DNA of 37,442 bases. Origin: Rothia sp. (in: high G+C Gram-positive bacteria) (GTDB lineage Bacteria > Actinomycetota > Actinomycetes > Actinomycetales > Micrococcaceae). The DNA lies in assembly GCF_015265375.1 (NCBI RefSeq), contig NZ_JABZXW010000014.1, positions 1-37,442 of the forward strand, read 5' to 3'. Made by a program: the position numbers and the translations under genes. The notes under the pieces were generated by a model, which saw only the letters and a list, made by a program, of their open reading frames with translations, was not told where the DNA came from and did not search any database. Below are positions 1-8,834 of the stretch, one piece after another; within the stretch, counting starts at the first letter, position 1; the number at the start of each line of letters is the position of its first letter.

Positions 1-2
1 CC

Positions 3-839
3 CCCGACCTGTCCATCGCGGACGAGCTGGAGGACCTGGCCGTTGAGCATCCGGCGCGCAATGCCCGTACCGAGGTGCGTACCGCCTCCATCAACCTGGA
101 TGAGGCACCCGAAGATGCGGTCGACGCGTACCTGCGTCTGCACCTGCTCTCGCACACTCTGGTTCGCCCCAACGAGCTGAACCTGGACGGTCTGTTCGGC
201 ACCCTGGCGAATGTTGCGTGGACCAACCACGGCCCGGTGCTTGCCGCCGAGTTCCAGAAGCTGGCGATTGGTCTGCGCAAGCTGGGCCACCTGAGCGTGA
301 GCCACATTGATAAGTTCCCGCGCCTGGTGGATTACGTGGTTCCCGCCGGCGTGCGTATTGGCGACGGTGACCGTCTACGCCTGGGTGCGCACTTGGCGTC
401 CGGCACGACCGTGATGCACGAGGGCTTCGTGAACTTCAACGCCGGTACCCTGGGCACCTCCATGGTTGAGGGCCGTATTTCTCAGGGCGTTGTGGTGGGC
501 GACGGCTCGGATGTGGGTGGCGGCGCCTCCACGATGGGTACCCTCTCCGGTGGCGGCACTCAGCGCGTGTCCATTGGTGAGCGTTCTCTGCTGGGTGCGG
601 AGTCCGGTATCGGTATTGCCCTGGGTGATGACTGCGTGGTTGAGGCTGGCCTGTACGTGACCGCCGGTTCGCGCGTGAGTGTTCTGCTACCCGGTCAGGA
701 GGCGCGCGTGGTGAAGGCTGCGGAGCTGTCCGGCGTGTCGAACCTGCTGTTCCGCCGCAATTCGATCAGCGGCGCGATTGAGGTTCTGCCGCGTGCAAAG
801 AACACCGTGGAGCTGAACGAGGCGCTGCACCTGAACTAG
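3..839 (+). CDS. dapD: Tetrahydrodipicolinate N-succinyltransferase, 5' end cut by window
   Basis: DapD transfers succinyl from succinyl-CoA to tetrahydrodipicolinate in the succinylase branch of lysine and meso-diaminopimelate synthesis, in the cytoplasm. The reading frame is already open at base 3, so the true start lies before the window; 278 codons are visible. The centre is a left-handed beta-helix of hexapeptide-like turns rich in G, V and I (for example GVRIGDGDRLRLGAH and the VVVGDGSDVGGGASTMG stretch), as expected of this trimeric family. The N-terminal part visible here matches the longer actinobacterial DapD type. The gene is followed closely by a strong terminator. The second dap gene of the window, dapC, lies about 6 kb away on the other strand, so the two are not one operon. 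Identification is firm. Confidence 0.93.
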   Translation, partial: PDLSIADELEDLAVEHPARNARTEVRTASINLDEAPEDAVDAYLRLHLLSHTLVRPNELNLDGLFGTLANVAWTNHGPVLAAEFQKLAIGLRKLGHLSVSHIDKFPRLVDYVVPAGVRIGDGDRLRLGAHLASGTTVMHEGFVNFNAGTLGTSMVEGRISQGVVVGDGSDVGGGASTMGTLSGGGTQRVSIGERSLLGAESGIGIALGDDCVVEAGLYVTAGSRVSVLLPGQEARVVKAAELSGVSNLLFRRNSISGAIEVLPRAKNTVELNEALHLN

Positions 840-875
840 TCTGTGCACTAGTGCTGGTTGTCTTTGCAATCTTTT

Positions 876-910
876 GGGGTCGGGATGTGTGAAGCATCCC
901 GGCCCCTTTT
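876..910 (+). terminator. Rho-independent terminator of dapD
   Basis: A 12-bp stem (876-887 with 895-906, one G-U wobble) with a 7-nt loop is followed by TTTT. It lies 37 bases after the dapD stop. Confidence 0.85.
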
Positions 911-1079
911 CTGTGCCCTGTGTTCCTTCTTCTGCCGCTTTCACAGGCTGGGCGCGAATCCGTGGCGGCTACGATGACCGTTTTCAGGGCGGGCGGCTCG
1001 GGCTTTCGCTAGGCTGGTAGTACCGGGTACAGCGCACCCGCCATGACTGACCGCTTATACAGTTCAGAGAGGAATTCAG

Positions 1080-1964
1080 ATGCCCGAATCGACTAAGTCA
1101 GAGTCGACGATGAGCGAAACCTACCGGCACTTTACGCGTCTCTTCCCCTACCCGCACGAGCGTATTCCAATGGGCGCTTCGGCTGCTGATGCCATGGCTC
1201 GTTACGATGAGCTGTCTAAGCTGGGGCGCGCGCAGGGGTTCGTCCCTTTCTTCCTGAACCTGAACGATACGGTGCTTGAAAGCATGGTTATCGCGGTGTC
1301 CCTTGAGCACGACATCATTGACGATGTTGAGACGCTAACCCCCGAGCAGGTGAGCGCCTACACTCGTGCCATCCTGCAGCGTTACCGTACCGCCCGGGGC
1401 GGCGCCTCCGCCGAAGAGTACGGCAGCGCAGTCATTGCCCAGCAGCTGCGCAAGGTTACCGGTGACGGCGAAGATACTCACGAGGACGCCCCTGACGAGT
1501 TCGACCTCAACAAGCTTGTTGACGAGTTTATGAGCTCCGATTTTCTGCCCGATGAGGAGCCCGAAGATGACGCCCCGACTCTTTCCGCTCTGCTCTGCTA
1601 CGAGCTTGCGGATGAGGAGGAGAAAGGCGAGATGCTCCTGCTGCAGATTCCGACCGATGACCCCGCCGATATTCCCGCGTACCTGCCCTTTGGCGGCTGG
1701 AATGACTGCCCGGACGCTGAAACGCAGCTGGCGTTCACCCACTATTGGCGTGAAAAGTACGGTGCCATCCCGGCGGCTCTTGACGGTGCTGACTGCCTAG
1801 AATTTCTGGTGGAACGCCCCGTCACCGACCCGGTCGAGGCGAAGAATCTGGCGGTCGAGCAATTCGCATTTTGTTCCGATCTTCCGTTCCAGGTGTTTGA
1901 AGATATTGAGCAGCTGACGGAGTTTATTCACCAGAGCCGCCAGTGGTATTTCTGGTGGGATTAG
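1080..1964 (+). CDS. DUF4253 domain protein
   Basis: A 294-residue cytoplasmic protein of unknown function. The last roughly 105 residues match the DUF4253 family: a PAYLPFGGWNDCP segment, then an FTHYWREKYGA helix, an EQFAFC motif and the characteristic C-terminal WYFWWD. The N-terminal 190 residues are acidic and carry no domain I recognise. The start is set by AGAGGA ending 6-7 bases before the ATG at 1080; a second in-frame ATG at 1110 has no comparable site. The gene stands alone between the dapD terminator and galE. Family membership rests on the C-terminal motif; no biochemical role is known to me for this family. Confidence 0.75.
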   Translation: MPESTKSESTMSETYRHFTRLFPYPHERIPMGASAADAMARYDELSKLGRAQGFVPFFLNLNDTVLESMVIAVSLEHDIIDDVETLTPEQVSAYTRAILQRYRTARGGASAEEYGSAVIAQQLRKVTGDGEDTHEDAPDEFDLNKLVDEFMSSDFLPDEEPEDDAPTLSALLCYELADEEEKGEMLLLQIPTDDPADIPAYLPFGGWNDCPDAETQLAFTHYWREKYGAIPAALDGADCLEFLVERPVTDPVEAKNLAVEQFAFCSDLPFQVFEDIEQLTEFIHQSRQWYFWWD

Positions 1965-2189
1965 AAGTCGGATCAGAAATCAGCTGATACGCGGATTCAG
2001 GCGCTGGGCAAAAGCGAGTGGCGACACACCTCAATAACGCCTCCCACGTGCTCACACCAGAGTGCACAAGCGCACAGTGTCCGAAGGTACTTACACCTCG
2101 TGCACAGCTGTACCATTAGATACAGCTCAACAGCTTTTGTCCCCCATCCGGAGCACTTTTTCCGGATATATAAAGCCCGAAAGGACATC

Positions 2190-3203
2190 ATGAAGGTACT
2201 CGTTACCGGCGGCGCCGGCTACATCGGCTCCCACACTGTACTTGAACTGCTCAAGGCAGGCCACGACGTCGTCGTCATGGATAACCTCGCGAACTCTTCC
2301 GAGGAGTCCCTCAAGCGCGTCGCTGAACTCGCTGGCCGCGCCCCCGAGTTCCACAAGGTTGATCTGCTCGACCTCGAAGGTATGAAGGCTCTCTTCAAGC
2401 AGGTTCGCCCCGACGCTGTGATTCACTTTGCGGGCCTGAAGGCTGTGGGCGAGTCCGCTGAGAAGCCGCTGTGGTACTACCAGACCAACGTGGCTGGCAC
2501 CCTGAACCTGCTGTACGCAATGGACGAGGCTGACTGCCACTCCATCGTGTTCTCCTCCTCCGCTACCGTGTACGGTGAGCCCGAGTCCATGCCTCTGATC
2601 GAGAAGATGAACATGGATGCGCAGTCCTGCTACGGCCGCACCAAGGAGCACATTGAGGACATGCTGGTTGACCTGGCTGCTTCCGATCCCAAGTGGAACA
2701 TTGCTCTGCTGCGTTACTTCAACCCCGTTGGTGCGCACGAGTCCGGCCGTATCGGTGAGGACCCGGCGGGCATCCCGAACAACCTGGTGCCCTTCATCGC
2801 GCAGGTTGCTGTGGGTCGCCGCGAGCACCTGAACGTCTTCGGTAACGACTACCCGACCGTTGACGGTACCGGCGTGCGCGACTACATCCACGTGGTTGAC
2901 CTGGCTGACGGCCACCTGAAGGCGCTGAACTACATTACTGAGCACGGCGGCCTGCACACCTGGAACCTGGGTACCGGTAACGGCTACTCGGTTCTGCAGG
3001 TTCTGCACGCGTTCGAGGAGGCGTGCGGTAAGGAGCTGCCGTACAAGATTGTGGATCGTCGCCCCGGTGACGTTGCGGTCTCTTACGCTGATCCTTCCTC
3101 TGCTCTGGCGGATCTGGGTTGGAGCGCTAGCCGCGACATTAAGACCATGGTTCGCGACCACTGGAACTGGCAGAAGAACAACCCCAACGGTTACGAAGCC
3201 TAA
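2190..3203 (+). CDS. galE: UDP-glucose 4-epimerase
   Basis: GalE interconverts UDP-glucose and UDP-galactose with bound NAD+, feeding galactose use and cell-surface glycans. The 337-residue length is typical. The NAD-binding TGGAGYIGS motif is at residues 6-14, the catalytic serine region FSSSATVYG at 121-129, and the catalytic Y148-x3-K152 in SCYGRTK. The frame is open from 2100, but the ATG at 2190 is preceded by GAAAGGA and begins exactly at the conserved MKVLVTGGAG start, so it is chosen. The gene is monocistronic, with a strong terminator 30 bases after its stop. Identification is firm; related nucleotide-sugar epimerases with other substrates cannot be fully excluded. Confidence 0.95.
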   Translation: MKVLVTGGAGYIGSHTVLELLKAGHDVVVMDNLANSSEESLKRVAELAGRAPEFHKVDLLDLEGMKALFKQVRPDAVIHFAGLKAVGESAEKPLWYYQTNVAGTLNLLYAMDEADCHSIVFSSSATVYGEPESMPLIEKMNMDAQSCYGRTKEHIEDMLVDLAASDPKWNIALLRYFNPVGAHESGRIGEDPAGIPNNLVPFIAQVAVGRREHLNVFGNDYPTVDGTGVRDYIHVVDLADGHLKALNYITEHGGLHTWNLGTGNGYSVLQVLHAFEEACGKELPYKIVDRRPGDVAVSYADPSSALADLGWSASRDIKTMVRDHWNWQKNNPNGYEA

Positions 3204-3232
3204 GCTGTTTTAGCCCCTTGTGAGGGGTGTTG

Positions 3233-3277
3233 AAAAGTGCCCGTTAGGTGTTTATCTCACCTATCGGGCACTTTTTT
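3233..3277 (+). terminator. Rho-independent terminator of galE
   Basis: An 18-bp stem with one mismatch (3233-3250 with 3258-3275) and a 7-nt loop runs into a T-tract. Confidence 0.9.
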
Positions 3278-3579
3278 GCACTTTTTTCGAAATTTTTACC
3301 AAGTCGTGACTACCTCCCCAAAGGCGTTTGACACCTCGTGAGTGCGTAGAGAAAGGGAAGAATATATTCCCTAGTCAGAGCCTTTTGTGAAGATGGGGTG
3401 TTTTTTACCCATATTTTTACGTCAAAAATACTATAACTATGCATTCATGCTTAAAAATTCACATTGCTTACCCAGTAAAGTGAATATTTTGCAGACAGGA
3501 AACCGTCTGAGGCGTAAGCTGAAAACTCAGCATACAGACAACCCGCATCATAGACGCACCTCACGTGAAAGGGTTCAAA
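3278..3579 (+). promoter_or_regulatory. Upstream region of the glutamate transporter operon
   Basis: This gene-free stretch is much more AT-rich than the flanking genes between about 3390 and 3490, as expected of a promoter region. TATAAC at 3432-3437 is a possible -10 element, but no convincing -35 box lies at the right distance. A short inverted repeat CAGAC/GTCTG brackets 8 bases near 3494-3511. I do not recognise a riboswitch. Confidence 0.35.
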
Positions 3580-4344
3580 ATGTCCGCACAGGCAGCTCCC
3601 GAAGCGCAGAAAAACCTCATCGAAATCGCCAACGTCAACAAGTACTACGGCACCAACCACGTTCTGAAGAACATCAATCTTTCCGTGGGAAAAGGTGAGG
3701 TCGTCGTCCTCCTCGGCCCCTCCGGTTCCGGCAAATCCACCCTCTGCCGAACCATCAACCGCCTCGAAACTATCACCAGCGGATCCATCACCATTGACGG
3801 ACAAGAACTACCCGAAGAAGGCCGCGCACTCGCCAAGCTCCGCGCCGAAGTCGGCATGGTTTTCCAGTCCTACAACCTCTTCGCGCACAAGAACATCCTC
3901 GATAACGTAACCCTTGGGCCCCGCCGAATCCGCAAAATGTCCAAGTCAGAGGCAGAAGCAGAAGCCATGAACCTGCTCGCGAAGGTCGGTGTGGATTCCC
4001 AGGTGCACAAGATGCCCGCAGAGCTTTCCGGCGGTCAGCAGCAGCGCGTCGCCATCGCCCGTGCACTCGCCATGAAGCCCAAGGTCATGCTCTTCGACGA
4101 ACCCACCAGCGCGCTCGACCCCGAAATGGTCAACGAGGTGCTCGACACCATGGTCTCCCTCGCGAGGGAAGGCATGACCATGATCGTGGTGACCCACGAG
4201 ATGGGTTTTGCCCGCAAGGCGGCAGACCGCATCGTCTTCCTTGCCGACGGCGAGATCATCGAAGAGGCGCACCCGGACGAGTTCTTCACCAACCCGAAGA
4301 GCGAGCGCGCCAAGGACTTCCTCTCCAAGATCATCAACCACTAA
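3580..4344 (+). CDS. gluA: Glutamate/amino-acid ABC transporter ATP-binding protein
   Basis: The ATPase subunit of a polar amino-acid importer. It carries Walker A GPSGSGKST at residues 46-54, the ABC signature LSGGQQQR, Walker B VMLFDEPTSALDP and the H-loop in VVTHE. The 254-residue length is standard for the family. The ATG at 3580 is chosen over an in-frame GTG at 3565 because GAAAGGG sits 6 bases before it. The gene is the first of four co-directional genes with gaps of 15 and 20 bases and one 4-base overlap, ordered ATPase, binding lipoprotein, permease, permease. That is the order of corynebacterial gluABCD. Glutamate as substrate is inferred from this order and the family; glutamine or aspartate are possible. 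Confidence 0.88.
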   Translation: MSAQAAPEAQKNLIEIANVNKYYGTNHVLKNINLSVGKGEVVVLLGPSGSGKSTLCRTINRLETITSGSITIDGQELPEEGRALAKLRAEVGMVFQSYNLFAHKNILDNVTLGPRRIRKMSKSEAEAEAMNLLAKVGVDSQVHKMPAELSGGQQQRVAIARALAMKPKVMLFDEPTSALDPEMVNEVLDTMVSLAREGMTMIVVTHEMGFARKAADRIVFLADGEIIEEAHPDEFFTNPKSERAKDFLSKIINH

Positions 4345-4359
4345 AGCAGAGGGACCGAC

Positions 4360-5190
4360 ATGCAAAAATATTCACGTAGGCTCGCGGCACTCGCCGCAGC
4401 AGCATCCCTCGCTCTGACCGGCGTCCTCGCCGGATGCTCCAGCGCAGACAGCGACCACAAGATCCGCATCGGCATCAAAGTAGACCAGCCCGGCCTCGGT
4501 TACCAGGACGGCAACACCTACACCGGCTTCGACGTGGAGGTGGCACGCTACGTCGCCGGTAAGCTCGGCTACTCCGAAGAGCAGATTGAGTTCGTCGAAT
4601 CCCCCGCCGCTAACCGCGAAAACATGCTCAACACCGGTCAGGTAGACATGATTTTTGCGACCTACTCCATCTCTGAAAGCCGCAAGAAGACCGTGGACTT
4701 CGCCGGCCCCTACTACACGGCTGGTCAGGACCTGCTCGTGCGTGCCGATAACACCGATATTCACGGCCCGGACGACCTCAACGGCAAGAACCTCTGCTCC
4801 GTCACCGGCTCCACCAGCGCCCAGAAGGTGCAGGACAAGTTCGCCAAGAACGTGAACCTGGTCAAGCAGAACAGCTACTCCGACTGCGTGGTCGCCCTCA
4901 ACGGCGGCGTGGTGGACGCCGTCACCACCGACGACATTACCCTCGCCGGTCTGGCAGCCACCAAAGCGAACAAGGGCAAGCTGAAAGTGGTCGGCTCCCC
5001 CTTCACGACCGAACGCTACGGCGTGGGTCTGCCCAAGGGCACTGACAAGTGCGAAGCCGTGAACAACGCCATCAACGAGATGGTTGCCGACGGTACCTGG
5101 GAGAAGCTCATCACCAAGTACACCGAAGGCACCGGCTACCACTACAACACCGAAACCAACCCGCCGCACCTGGGCACCTCCTGCGCCTAG
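4360..5190 (+). CDS. gluB: Glutamate-binding lipoprotein of ABC transporter
   Basis: An extracellular solute-binding protein (SBP_bac_3 type) that delivers substrate to the GluCD permeases. The N-terminus is a lipoprotein signal: RR at residues 6-7, a hydrophobic stretch and lipobox LAGC with the lipidated Cys26. The mature part contains typical family segments: GFDVEVARYVAGKLG, the ISESRKKTVDFAGPYY strand, and the C-terminal GVGLPKGT region. Length is 276 residues. The start has AGAGGGA upstream. It lies 15 bases after gluA and 20 before gluC. The protein is membrane-anchored because Gram-positive cells lack a periplasm. The exact amino acid bound cannot be read from sequence alone. Confidence 0.88.
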   Translation: MQKYSRRLAALAAAASLALTGVLAGCSSADSDHKIRIGIKVDQPGLGYQDGNTYTGFDVEVARYVAGKLGYSEEQIEFVESPAANRENMLNTGQVDMIFATYSISESRKKTVDFAGPYYTAGQDLLVRADNTDIHGPDDLNGKNLCSVTGSTSAQKVQDKFAKNVNLVKQNSYSDCVVALNGGVVDAVTTDDITLAGLAATKANKGKLKVVGSPFTTERYGVGLPKGTDKCEAVNNAINEMVADGTWEKLITKYTEGTGYHYNTETNPPHLGTSCA

Positions 5191-5210
5191 GCCTCTAGAG
5201 AGGTTCACGA

Positions 5211-5894
5211 ATGTCATTCTTTGACCAACTCGGCACCCTCCTGTCCAAGTACGATGTGGTTGGCGCCTTCATGACCAATATTCAGCTGACCTTCTGGGCG
5301 GCTCTTGGCTCGTTCGTTCTCGGTACTGTGCTGGCGCTCATGCGCATCAGCCCCGTCCCGTCCCTGCGCTGGGTGGGCACCGCCTATGTGCATACTGTCC
5401 GTAATACTCCGCTCACCATCATGATGACTTTCGCCATTTTGGGTGTGTGGACGCAGTTCCAGCTCTCCTTCTCGCACGATTTCGACACGAACTTCTTCGT
5501 GTACGCGGTCATTGCCCTATCGATTTACCATTCGGCGTTTATCTGCGAGGCGATCCGTTCGGGTGTGAACACCGTGCCGAAGGGTCAGGCTGAGGCGGCA
5601 CGCGCTATCGGTCTGGGTTTCTTCGACACCGCCCGCCTGGTGATTTTCCCTCAGGCTCTACGCGGCGCCATTACCCCGCTCGGCAATACTCTGATTGCGT
5701 TGACGAAGAACAGCACTGTCGCCTCGGTCGCGTCGGTGGCGGAGGCCTCCGGGCTGATGAAATCCATGATTGAGTTCGACGCGAACATGGTGCTCGCTAT
5801 CTTCATCATGTTTGCGATGGGCTTTGTCATCATTGTTGTTCCCATTGGTGCGTTGACCACCTGGTCATCCCGTAAGCTGGCGGTGAAGCGATGA
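5211..5894 (+). CDS. gluC: Glutamate ABC transporter permease 1
   Basis: An inner-membrane permease of the HisM/GlnP family, 227 residues with about five membrane segments. The conserved cytoplasmic EAA loop that docks the ATPase is visible as SGVNTVPKGQAEAARAIGLG. The start codon follows an AGAGAGG site. Its stop overlaps the gluD start in an ATGA (5891-5894), a sign of translational coupling. It forms a heterodimeric channel with GluD. Confidence 0.88.
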   Translation: MSFFDQLGTLLSKYDVVGAFMTNIQLTFWAALGSFVLGTVLALMRISPVPSLRWVGTAYVHTVRNTPLTIMMTFAILGVWTQFQLSFSHDFDTNFFVYAVIALSIYHSAFICEAIRSGVNTVPKGQAEAARAIGLGFFDTARLVIFPQALRGAITPLGNTLIALTKNSTVASVASVAEASGLMKSMIEFDANMVLAIFIMFAMGFVIIVVPIGALTTWSSRKLAVKR

Positions 5895-6829
5895 AAAACC
5901 CTTTTATCAGTAATGACACCCGCGCCGCTTCTTCGGTGCTTTTCGACGAGCCGGGTCCTATCGCGCAGCGTCGTATCCGCATCTTCAACATTGCTGCGGT
6001 AGTCCTTTTTGCACTATTTGCGGTGTATGTGCTGACCGTGATGGGTCAGAAGGGCCAACTGGAGCCGGAGAAGTGGACTGATCTGTTCACCGCCCGCGCC
6101 TGGAGCTCCTACTACCTGCCGGGCCTTGCCTCGACCCTGTCGGCGGCAGCGGTTTCGGTGGTTACCTCGGTTGCGTTCGGTGTGGTCTTCGGTATTGCTC
6201 GACTCTCCCAGTACCGCGTTATCCGCTGGTTCGGCACCGTGGTGGTAGAGTTCTTCCGCGCCGTGCCGGTGCTGATCATGATGATCTTCTTCTGGCTGTT
6301 CTTGGGCAAGTACAGCGGCCTTCCGCCGGCTCAGCTGCCCTTCATCGCCGTGGTGATTGGTCTGACCCTGTACAACGGCTCGGTGATTGCTGAGCTACTG
6401 CGTTCGGGCGTGAAGCAACTTCCTCGCGGTCAGGGCGAGGCGGGTCTTGCGATTGGTCTGACCCCGACCCAGACGCTGATTCGGATCCTGCTTCCGCAGG
6501 CGTTCACCGCGATGATGCCCTCAATGCTCAGCCAGTTCGTTGTGATTCTGAAGGACACCGCCCTCGGTTACATCATCTCCTACCCCGAGCTGCTCGCTTC
6601 GGCGCGCCGCATCGGTTCCGGTGACGGCAACGTGCTGCAGACCCTGATTCTGGCGGCGGCACTCTTCGTGACGGTGAACTTCGTGCTGACGGCTGTAGCA
6701 ACCGGCATTACGGACAGGCTGGCGTCGCGCACCTCCGCAAAGGTGACCCGAAACCTGATTCCGGACGCTCTGGATAACCCGAACCCGCCGACCGTTCAGA
6801 TGTTCGTTCTGCCCGGCGACCGCAAGTAA
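5891..6829 (+). CDS. gluD: Glutamate ABC transporter permease 2
   Basis: The second permease, 312 residues and longer than GluC. It has a cytoplasmic N-terminal extension of about 35 residues before the first membrane helix and a hydrophilic tail of about 40 residues after the last. The EAA loop is SGVKQLPRGQGEAGLAIGL. It starts inside the gluC stop (ATGA overlap) and is the last gene of the operon, followed by a strong terminator at 6877-6917. The extended tails are usual for GluD of actinobacteria. Confidence 0.88.
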   Translation: MKNPFISNDTRAASSVLFDEPGPIAQRRIRIFNIAAVVLFALFAVYVLTVMGQKGQLEPEKWTDLFTARAWSSYYLPGLASTLSAAAVSVVTSVAFGVVFGIARLSQYRVIRWFGTVVVEFFRAVPVLIMMIFFWLFLGKYSGLPPAQLPFIAVVIGLTLYNGSVIAELLRSGVKQLPRGQGEAGLAIGLTPTQTLIRILLPQAFTAMMPSMLSQFVVILKDTALGYIISYPELLASARRIGSGDGNVLQTLILAAALFVTVNFVLTAVATGITDRLASRTSAKVTRNLIPDALDNPNPPTVQMFVLPGDRK

Positions 6830-6876
6830 CCCTTCTCGTTCGGGCTCCTCAGCCAACGATTATCAGCAGATACGGC

Positions 6877-6917
6877 AAAGCCCCAGCACTCCCCTTTCGG
6901 GAGGGTGCGGGGGCTTT
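6877..6917. terminator. Terminator between convergent gluD and dapC
   Basis: A long stem (AAAGCCCC...CTCCC with GGGAG...GGGGCTTT) with a CTTTC loop. Its symmetric A and T flanks allow it to serve both gluD (+) and dapC (-). Confidence 0.85.
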
Positions 6918-6961
6918 CTGCTATGCGGGCTAGTTACTGTCGGAGCTACTTAGCGGCAACG

Positions 6962-8101
6962 TTACTTAGACGCAGAAGCCTTCAGACGCTCAGCAGCCTT
7001 CGCCACCGCCTCATCAGAGGCAGTCAGGGCGATACGCACGTAGCCTTCGCCGTCCTCGCCGTAGAACACGCCGGGGCCAGCAATAATACCCAGCTCCGCC
7101 AGGCGACCAATCGAATCCCAGGTGGACTCACCGAAAGTGGTCCACAGGTACAGGCCAGCCTCAGAGTCCTCAATGCGACCACCGGCGGCGGCAATCGCCT
7201 CCTGCAGTACCTCGCGGCGGGCACGGTACAGGTCCTTCTGAGCCGCCACGTGCGCCTCATCAGCCAACGCAACCATCATGGCAGCCTGCACGGGGGCGGG
7301 CACAATCATGCCGGCGTGCTTACGGCTATTAATCAGGTTCGGCATGATTTCGGGAGCACCGGCGATGAACGCGGCACGGTAACCGGCGAGGTTCGATTGC
7401 TTCGACAGCGAGTACACCGCAAACAGGCCGGTGAAGTCGCCATCGCACACGCGCGGATCCAGGATGGACGGCACCGGCTGACCGCCGCGCGCCTCATCCC
7501 AAGCACCCCAACCGAGCTCCGCGTAGCATTCATCGGATGCCACCACGGCACCGATTTCGCGCGCCTGCGCCACAATCTCACGCAGCTGCTCCACGGTACG
7601 GACCGTGCCGTTCGGGTTCGCCGGGGAGTTCACCCAAATCAGCTTCACACGGCTACGGGTGTCAGCGTCCAGCTCATCCAAGCTATCGGCGGGCACAGAC
7701 TCGGCGCGGGCGAAGCGGGCACCCATATCGTAGGTGGGGTACGCAACGCGCGGGTACACGACCACATCGCCCGTGCCCAGACCCAGCAGGAACGGCAGCC
7801 ACGCCACGAGCTCCTTCGAGCCGACCGTGGGCATGATTGCGTCCGGGCTCAGACCGGTCACACCGCGGCGGCGCGCAAACCACTCAGCAATAGCCTCACG
7901 CAGGGCGGGGGTGCCGTGGGTGGTCGGGTAGCCGGGAGCGTCAGAGGCAGCCGCCAGCGCCTCGCGAATGTTCTGCGGGGTCGGGTCAACCGGGGTGCCG
8001 ATGGACAGGTCCACCGGGCCGTCCGGGTGGGCGGCCGCGGTTGCGCGGTAGGGGGCGAGCGCCTCCCAGGGGTATTCGGGCAGGTTCAGGCCGTAAGTCA
8101 T
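6962..8101 (-). CDS. dapC: Succinyldiaminopimelate transaminase
   Basis: A PLP-dependent class I/II aminotransferase that makes N-succinyl-LL-2,6-diaminopimelate in the succinylase lysine/DAP pathway, the step after DapD. The PLP-binding lysine is visible in YSLSKQSNLAGYR, and NSPANPNG holds the conserved Asn that contacts the cofactor. The frame opens with an ATG at 8137, but only the ATG at 8101 has a ribosome site (AGGTGA, about 6 bases away) and begins at MTYGLNLPEYPWE, the usual start for DapC. That gives 379 residues. It lies downstream of the ferredoxin gene on the same strand, a pairing common in actinobacteria. Other aminotransferase substrates are possible but less likely given that context. 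Confidence 0.88.
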   Translation of the reverse strand: MTYGLNLPEYPWEALAPYRATAAAHPDGPVDLSIGTPVDPTPQNIREALAAASDAPGYPTTHGTPALREAIAEWFARRRGVTGLSPDAIMPTVGSKELVAWLPFLLGLGTGDVVVYPRVAYPTYDMGARFARAESVPADSLDELDADTRSRVKLIWVNSPANPNGTVRTVEQLREIVAQAREIGAVVASDECYAELGWGAWDEARGGQPVPSILDPRVCDGDFTGLFAVYSLSKQSNLAGYRAAFIAGAPEIMPNLINSRKHAGMIVPAPVQAAMMVALADEAHVAAQKDLYRARREVLQEAIAAAGGRIEDSEAGLYLWTTFGESTWDSIGRLAELGIIAGPGVFYGEDGEGYVRIALTASDEAVAKAAERLKASASK

Positions 8102-8172
8102 TGTGTCACCTGGTTGCTTGGGAATAGTTTTCGTCATTTTAGTCTAGCGTCCGTGCGCTGGCGTGCCTACAG

Positions 8173-8236
8173 CAAGAGCCTCCATTCCAGCGCCTAGACG
8201 GTGCGTGGGCACCGGGTGCTGTGATGGAGGCTCTTG
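8173..8236 (-). repeat. Structured inverted repeat between fdxA and dapC
   Basis: A perfect 13-bp inverted repeat (8173-8185 with 8224-8236) encloses a 38-base loop. The loop contains a second small stem (GGTGC/GCACC) and a CAGC/GCTG pairing. There is no T-tract on either side, so it is not a standard terminator. On the minus strand it lies between the fdxA stop and the dapC start, where it could limit read-through or mark a processing site. Confidence 0.6.
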
Positions 8237-8294
8237 GCACCCGTTAGCGGGTGCGGTCAGTCTATGCGGTTGTCGCTATTATTCGCCGCAGGGA

Positions 8295-8615
8295 TTACTC
8301 GCCACGAGGGGGCAGCGCCGCGATGAAGGGCACGTCCTTGCCGGTGGGGCCGAGCTTTGCTGCGCCACCGGGGGAACCCAGGTCGTCGAAGAAGTCTGCG
8401 TTGGCGCTGACGTATTCGGTCCACTCTTCGGGGACGTCGTCTTCGTAGTAGATTGCTTCTACGGGGCAGACGGGCTCGCAGGCGCCGCAGTCCACGCACT
8501 CATCCGGGTGGATGTACAGGGTGCGTTCGCCTTCGTAGATGCAGTCGACGGGGCATTCTTCAACGCATGCGCGGTCTTTGACATCCACGCAGGGAAGCGC
8601 GATTACGTAGGTCAT
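8295..8615 (-). CDS. fdxA: 7Fe ferredoxin
   Basis: A small soluble electron carrier of 106 residues with one 3Fe-4S and one 4Fe-4S cluster. The N-terminal cysteines lie in CVDVKDRACVEECPVDC and the second cluster in CVDCGACEPVCPVEA, the arrangement of the FdxA/FdxC seven-iron type. The acidic C-terminal tail, ending near FIAALPPRGE, is typical of actinobacterial members. The start is preceded by AAAGG. The gene is upstream of dapC on the same strand with 193 bases between them, including the inverted repeat. A candidate metal-regulator site lies about 200 bases upstream. Confidence 0.93.
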   Translation of the reverse strand: MTYVIALPCVDVKDRACVEECPVDCIYEGERTLYIHPDECVDCGACEPVCPVEAIYYEDDVPEEWTEYVSANADFFDDLGSPGGAAKLGPTGKDVPFIAALPPRGE

Positions 8616-8731
8616 TGGTGTGCCTTTCTAGAAGCTGTTCGCCCCGTGCCCGCCGTTCTGCGGGTCGTCTGCTGCAGGGCAAAATCTACAGAGTAAACCG
8701 CCGAGTGGTTGGTACCCGGCGGGGAAGTCTG

Positions 8732-8761
8732 TGTATAGTCTATCGCGCGCTGACTGTTTAA
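8732..8761 (-). promoter_or_regulatory. Candidate fdxA promoter
   Basis: Read on the minus strand, TTAAAC (8756-8761) and TATACA (8732-8737) are separated by 18 bases. The -35 half overlaps a palindrome CTGTTTAACAG (8754-8764). The match to consensus is moderate and the 5' leader would be about 110 bases. Confidence 0.3.
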
Positions 8762-8815
8762 CAGTATTTTCGTGGCGTAGCATACAGCGAACGTTTGGCT
8801 TTGCGGGGGTATTTT

Positions 8816-8834
8816 TTAGGCTAGCCTGCCCTGG
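8816..8834. promoter_or_regulatory. Candidate DtxR/IdeR-type iron box
   Basis: TTAGGCTAGCCTGCCCTGG agrees at about 14 of 19 positions with the DtxR consensus TWAGGTTAGSCTAACCTWA. The left half is near-perfect and the right half weak. It lies upstream of the iron-sulfur ferredoxin gene, which would make iron control plausible, but 200 bases is far for a repressor site. Confidence 0.3.

Noticed and set aside
2127..3161. 344-codon minus-strand frame across galE
   Set aside because: Antisense shadow of galE with no recognisable domain.
6905..8197. 430-codon plus-strand frame across dapC
   Set aside because: Antisense shadow of a well-identified aminotransferase; no ribosome site or domain.
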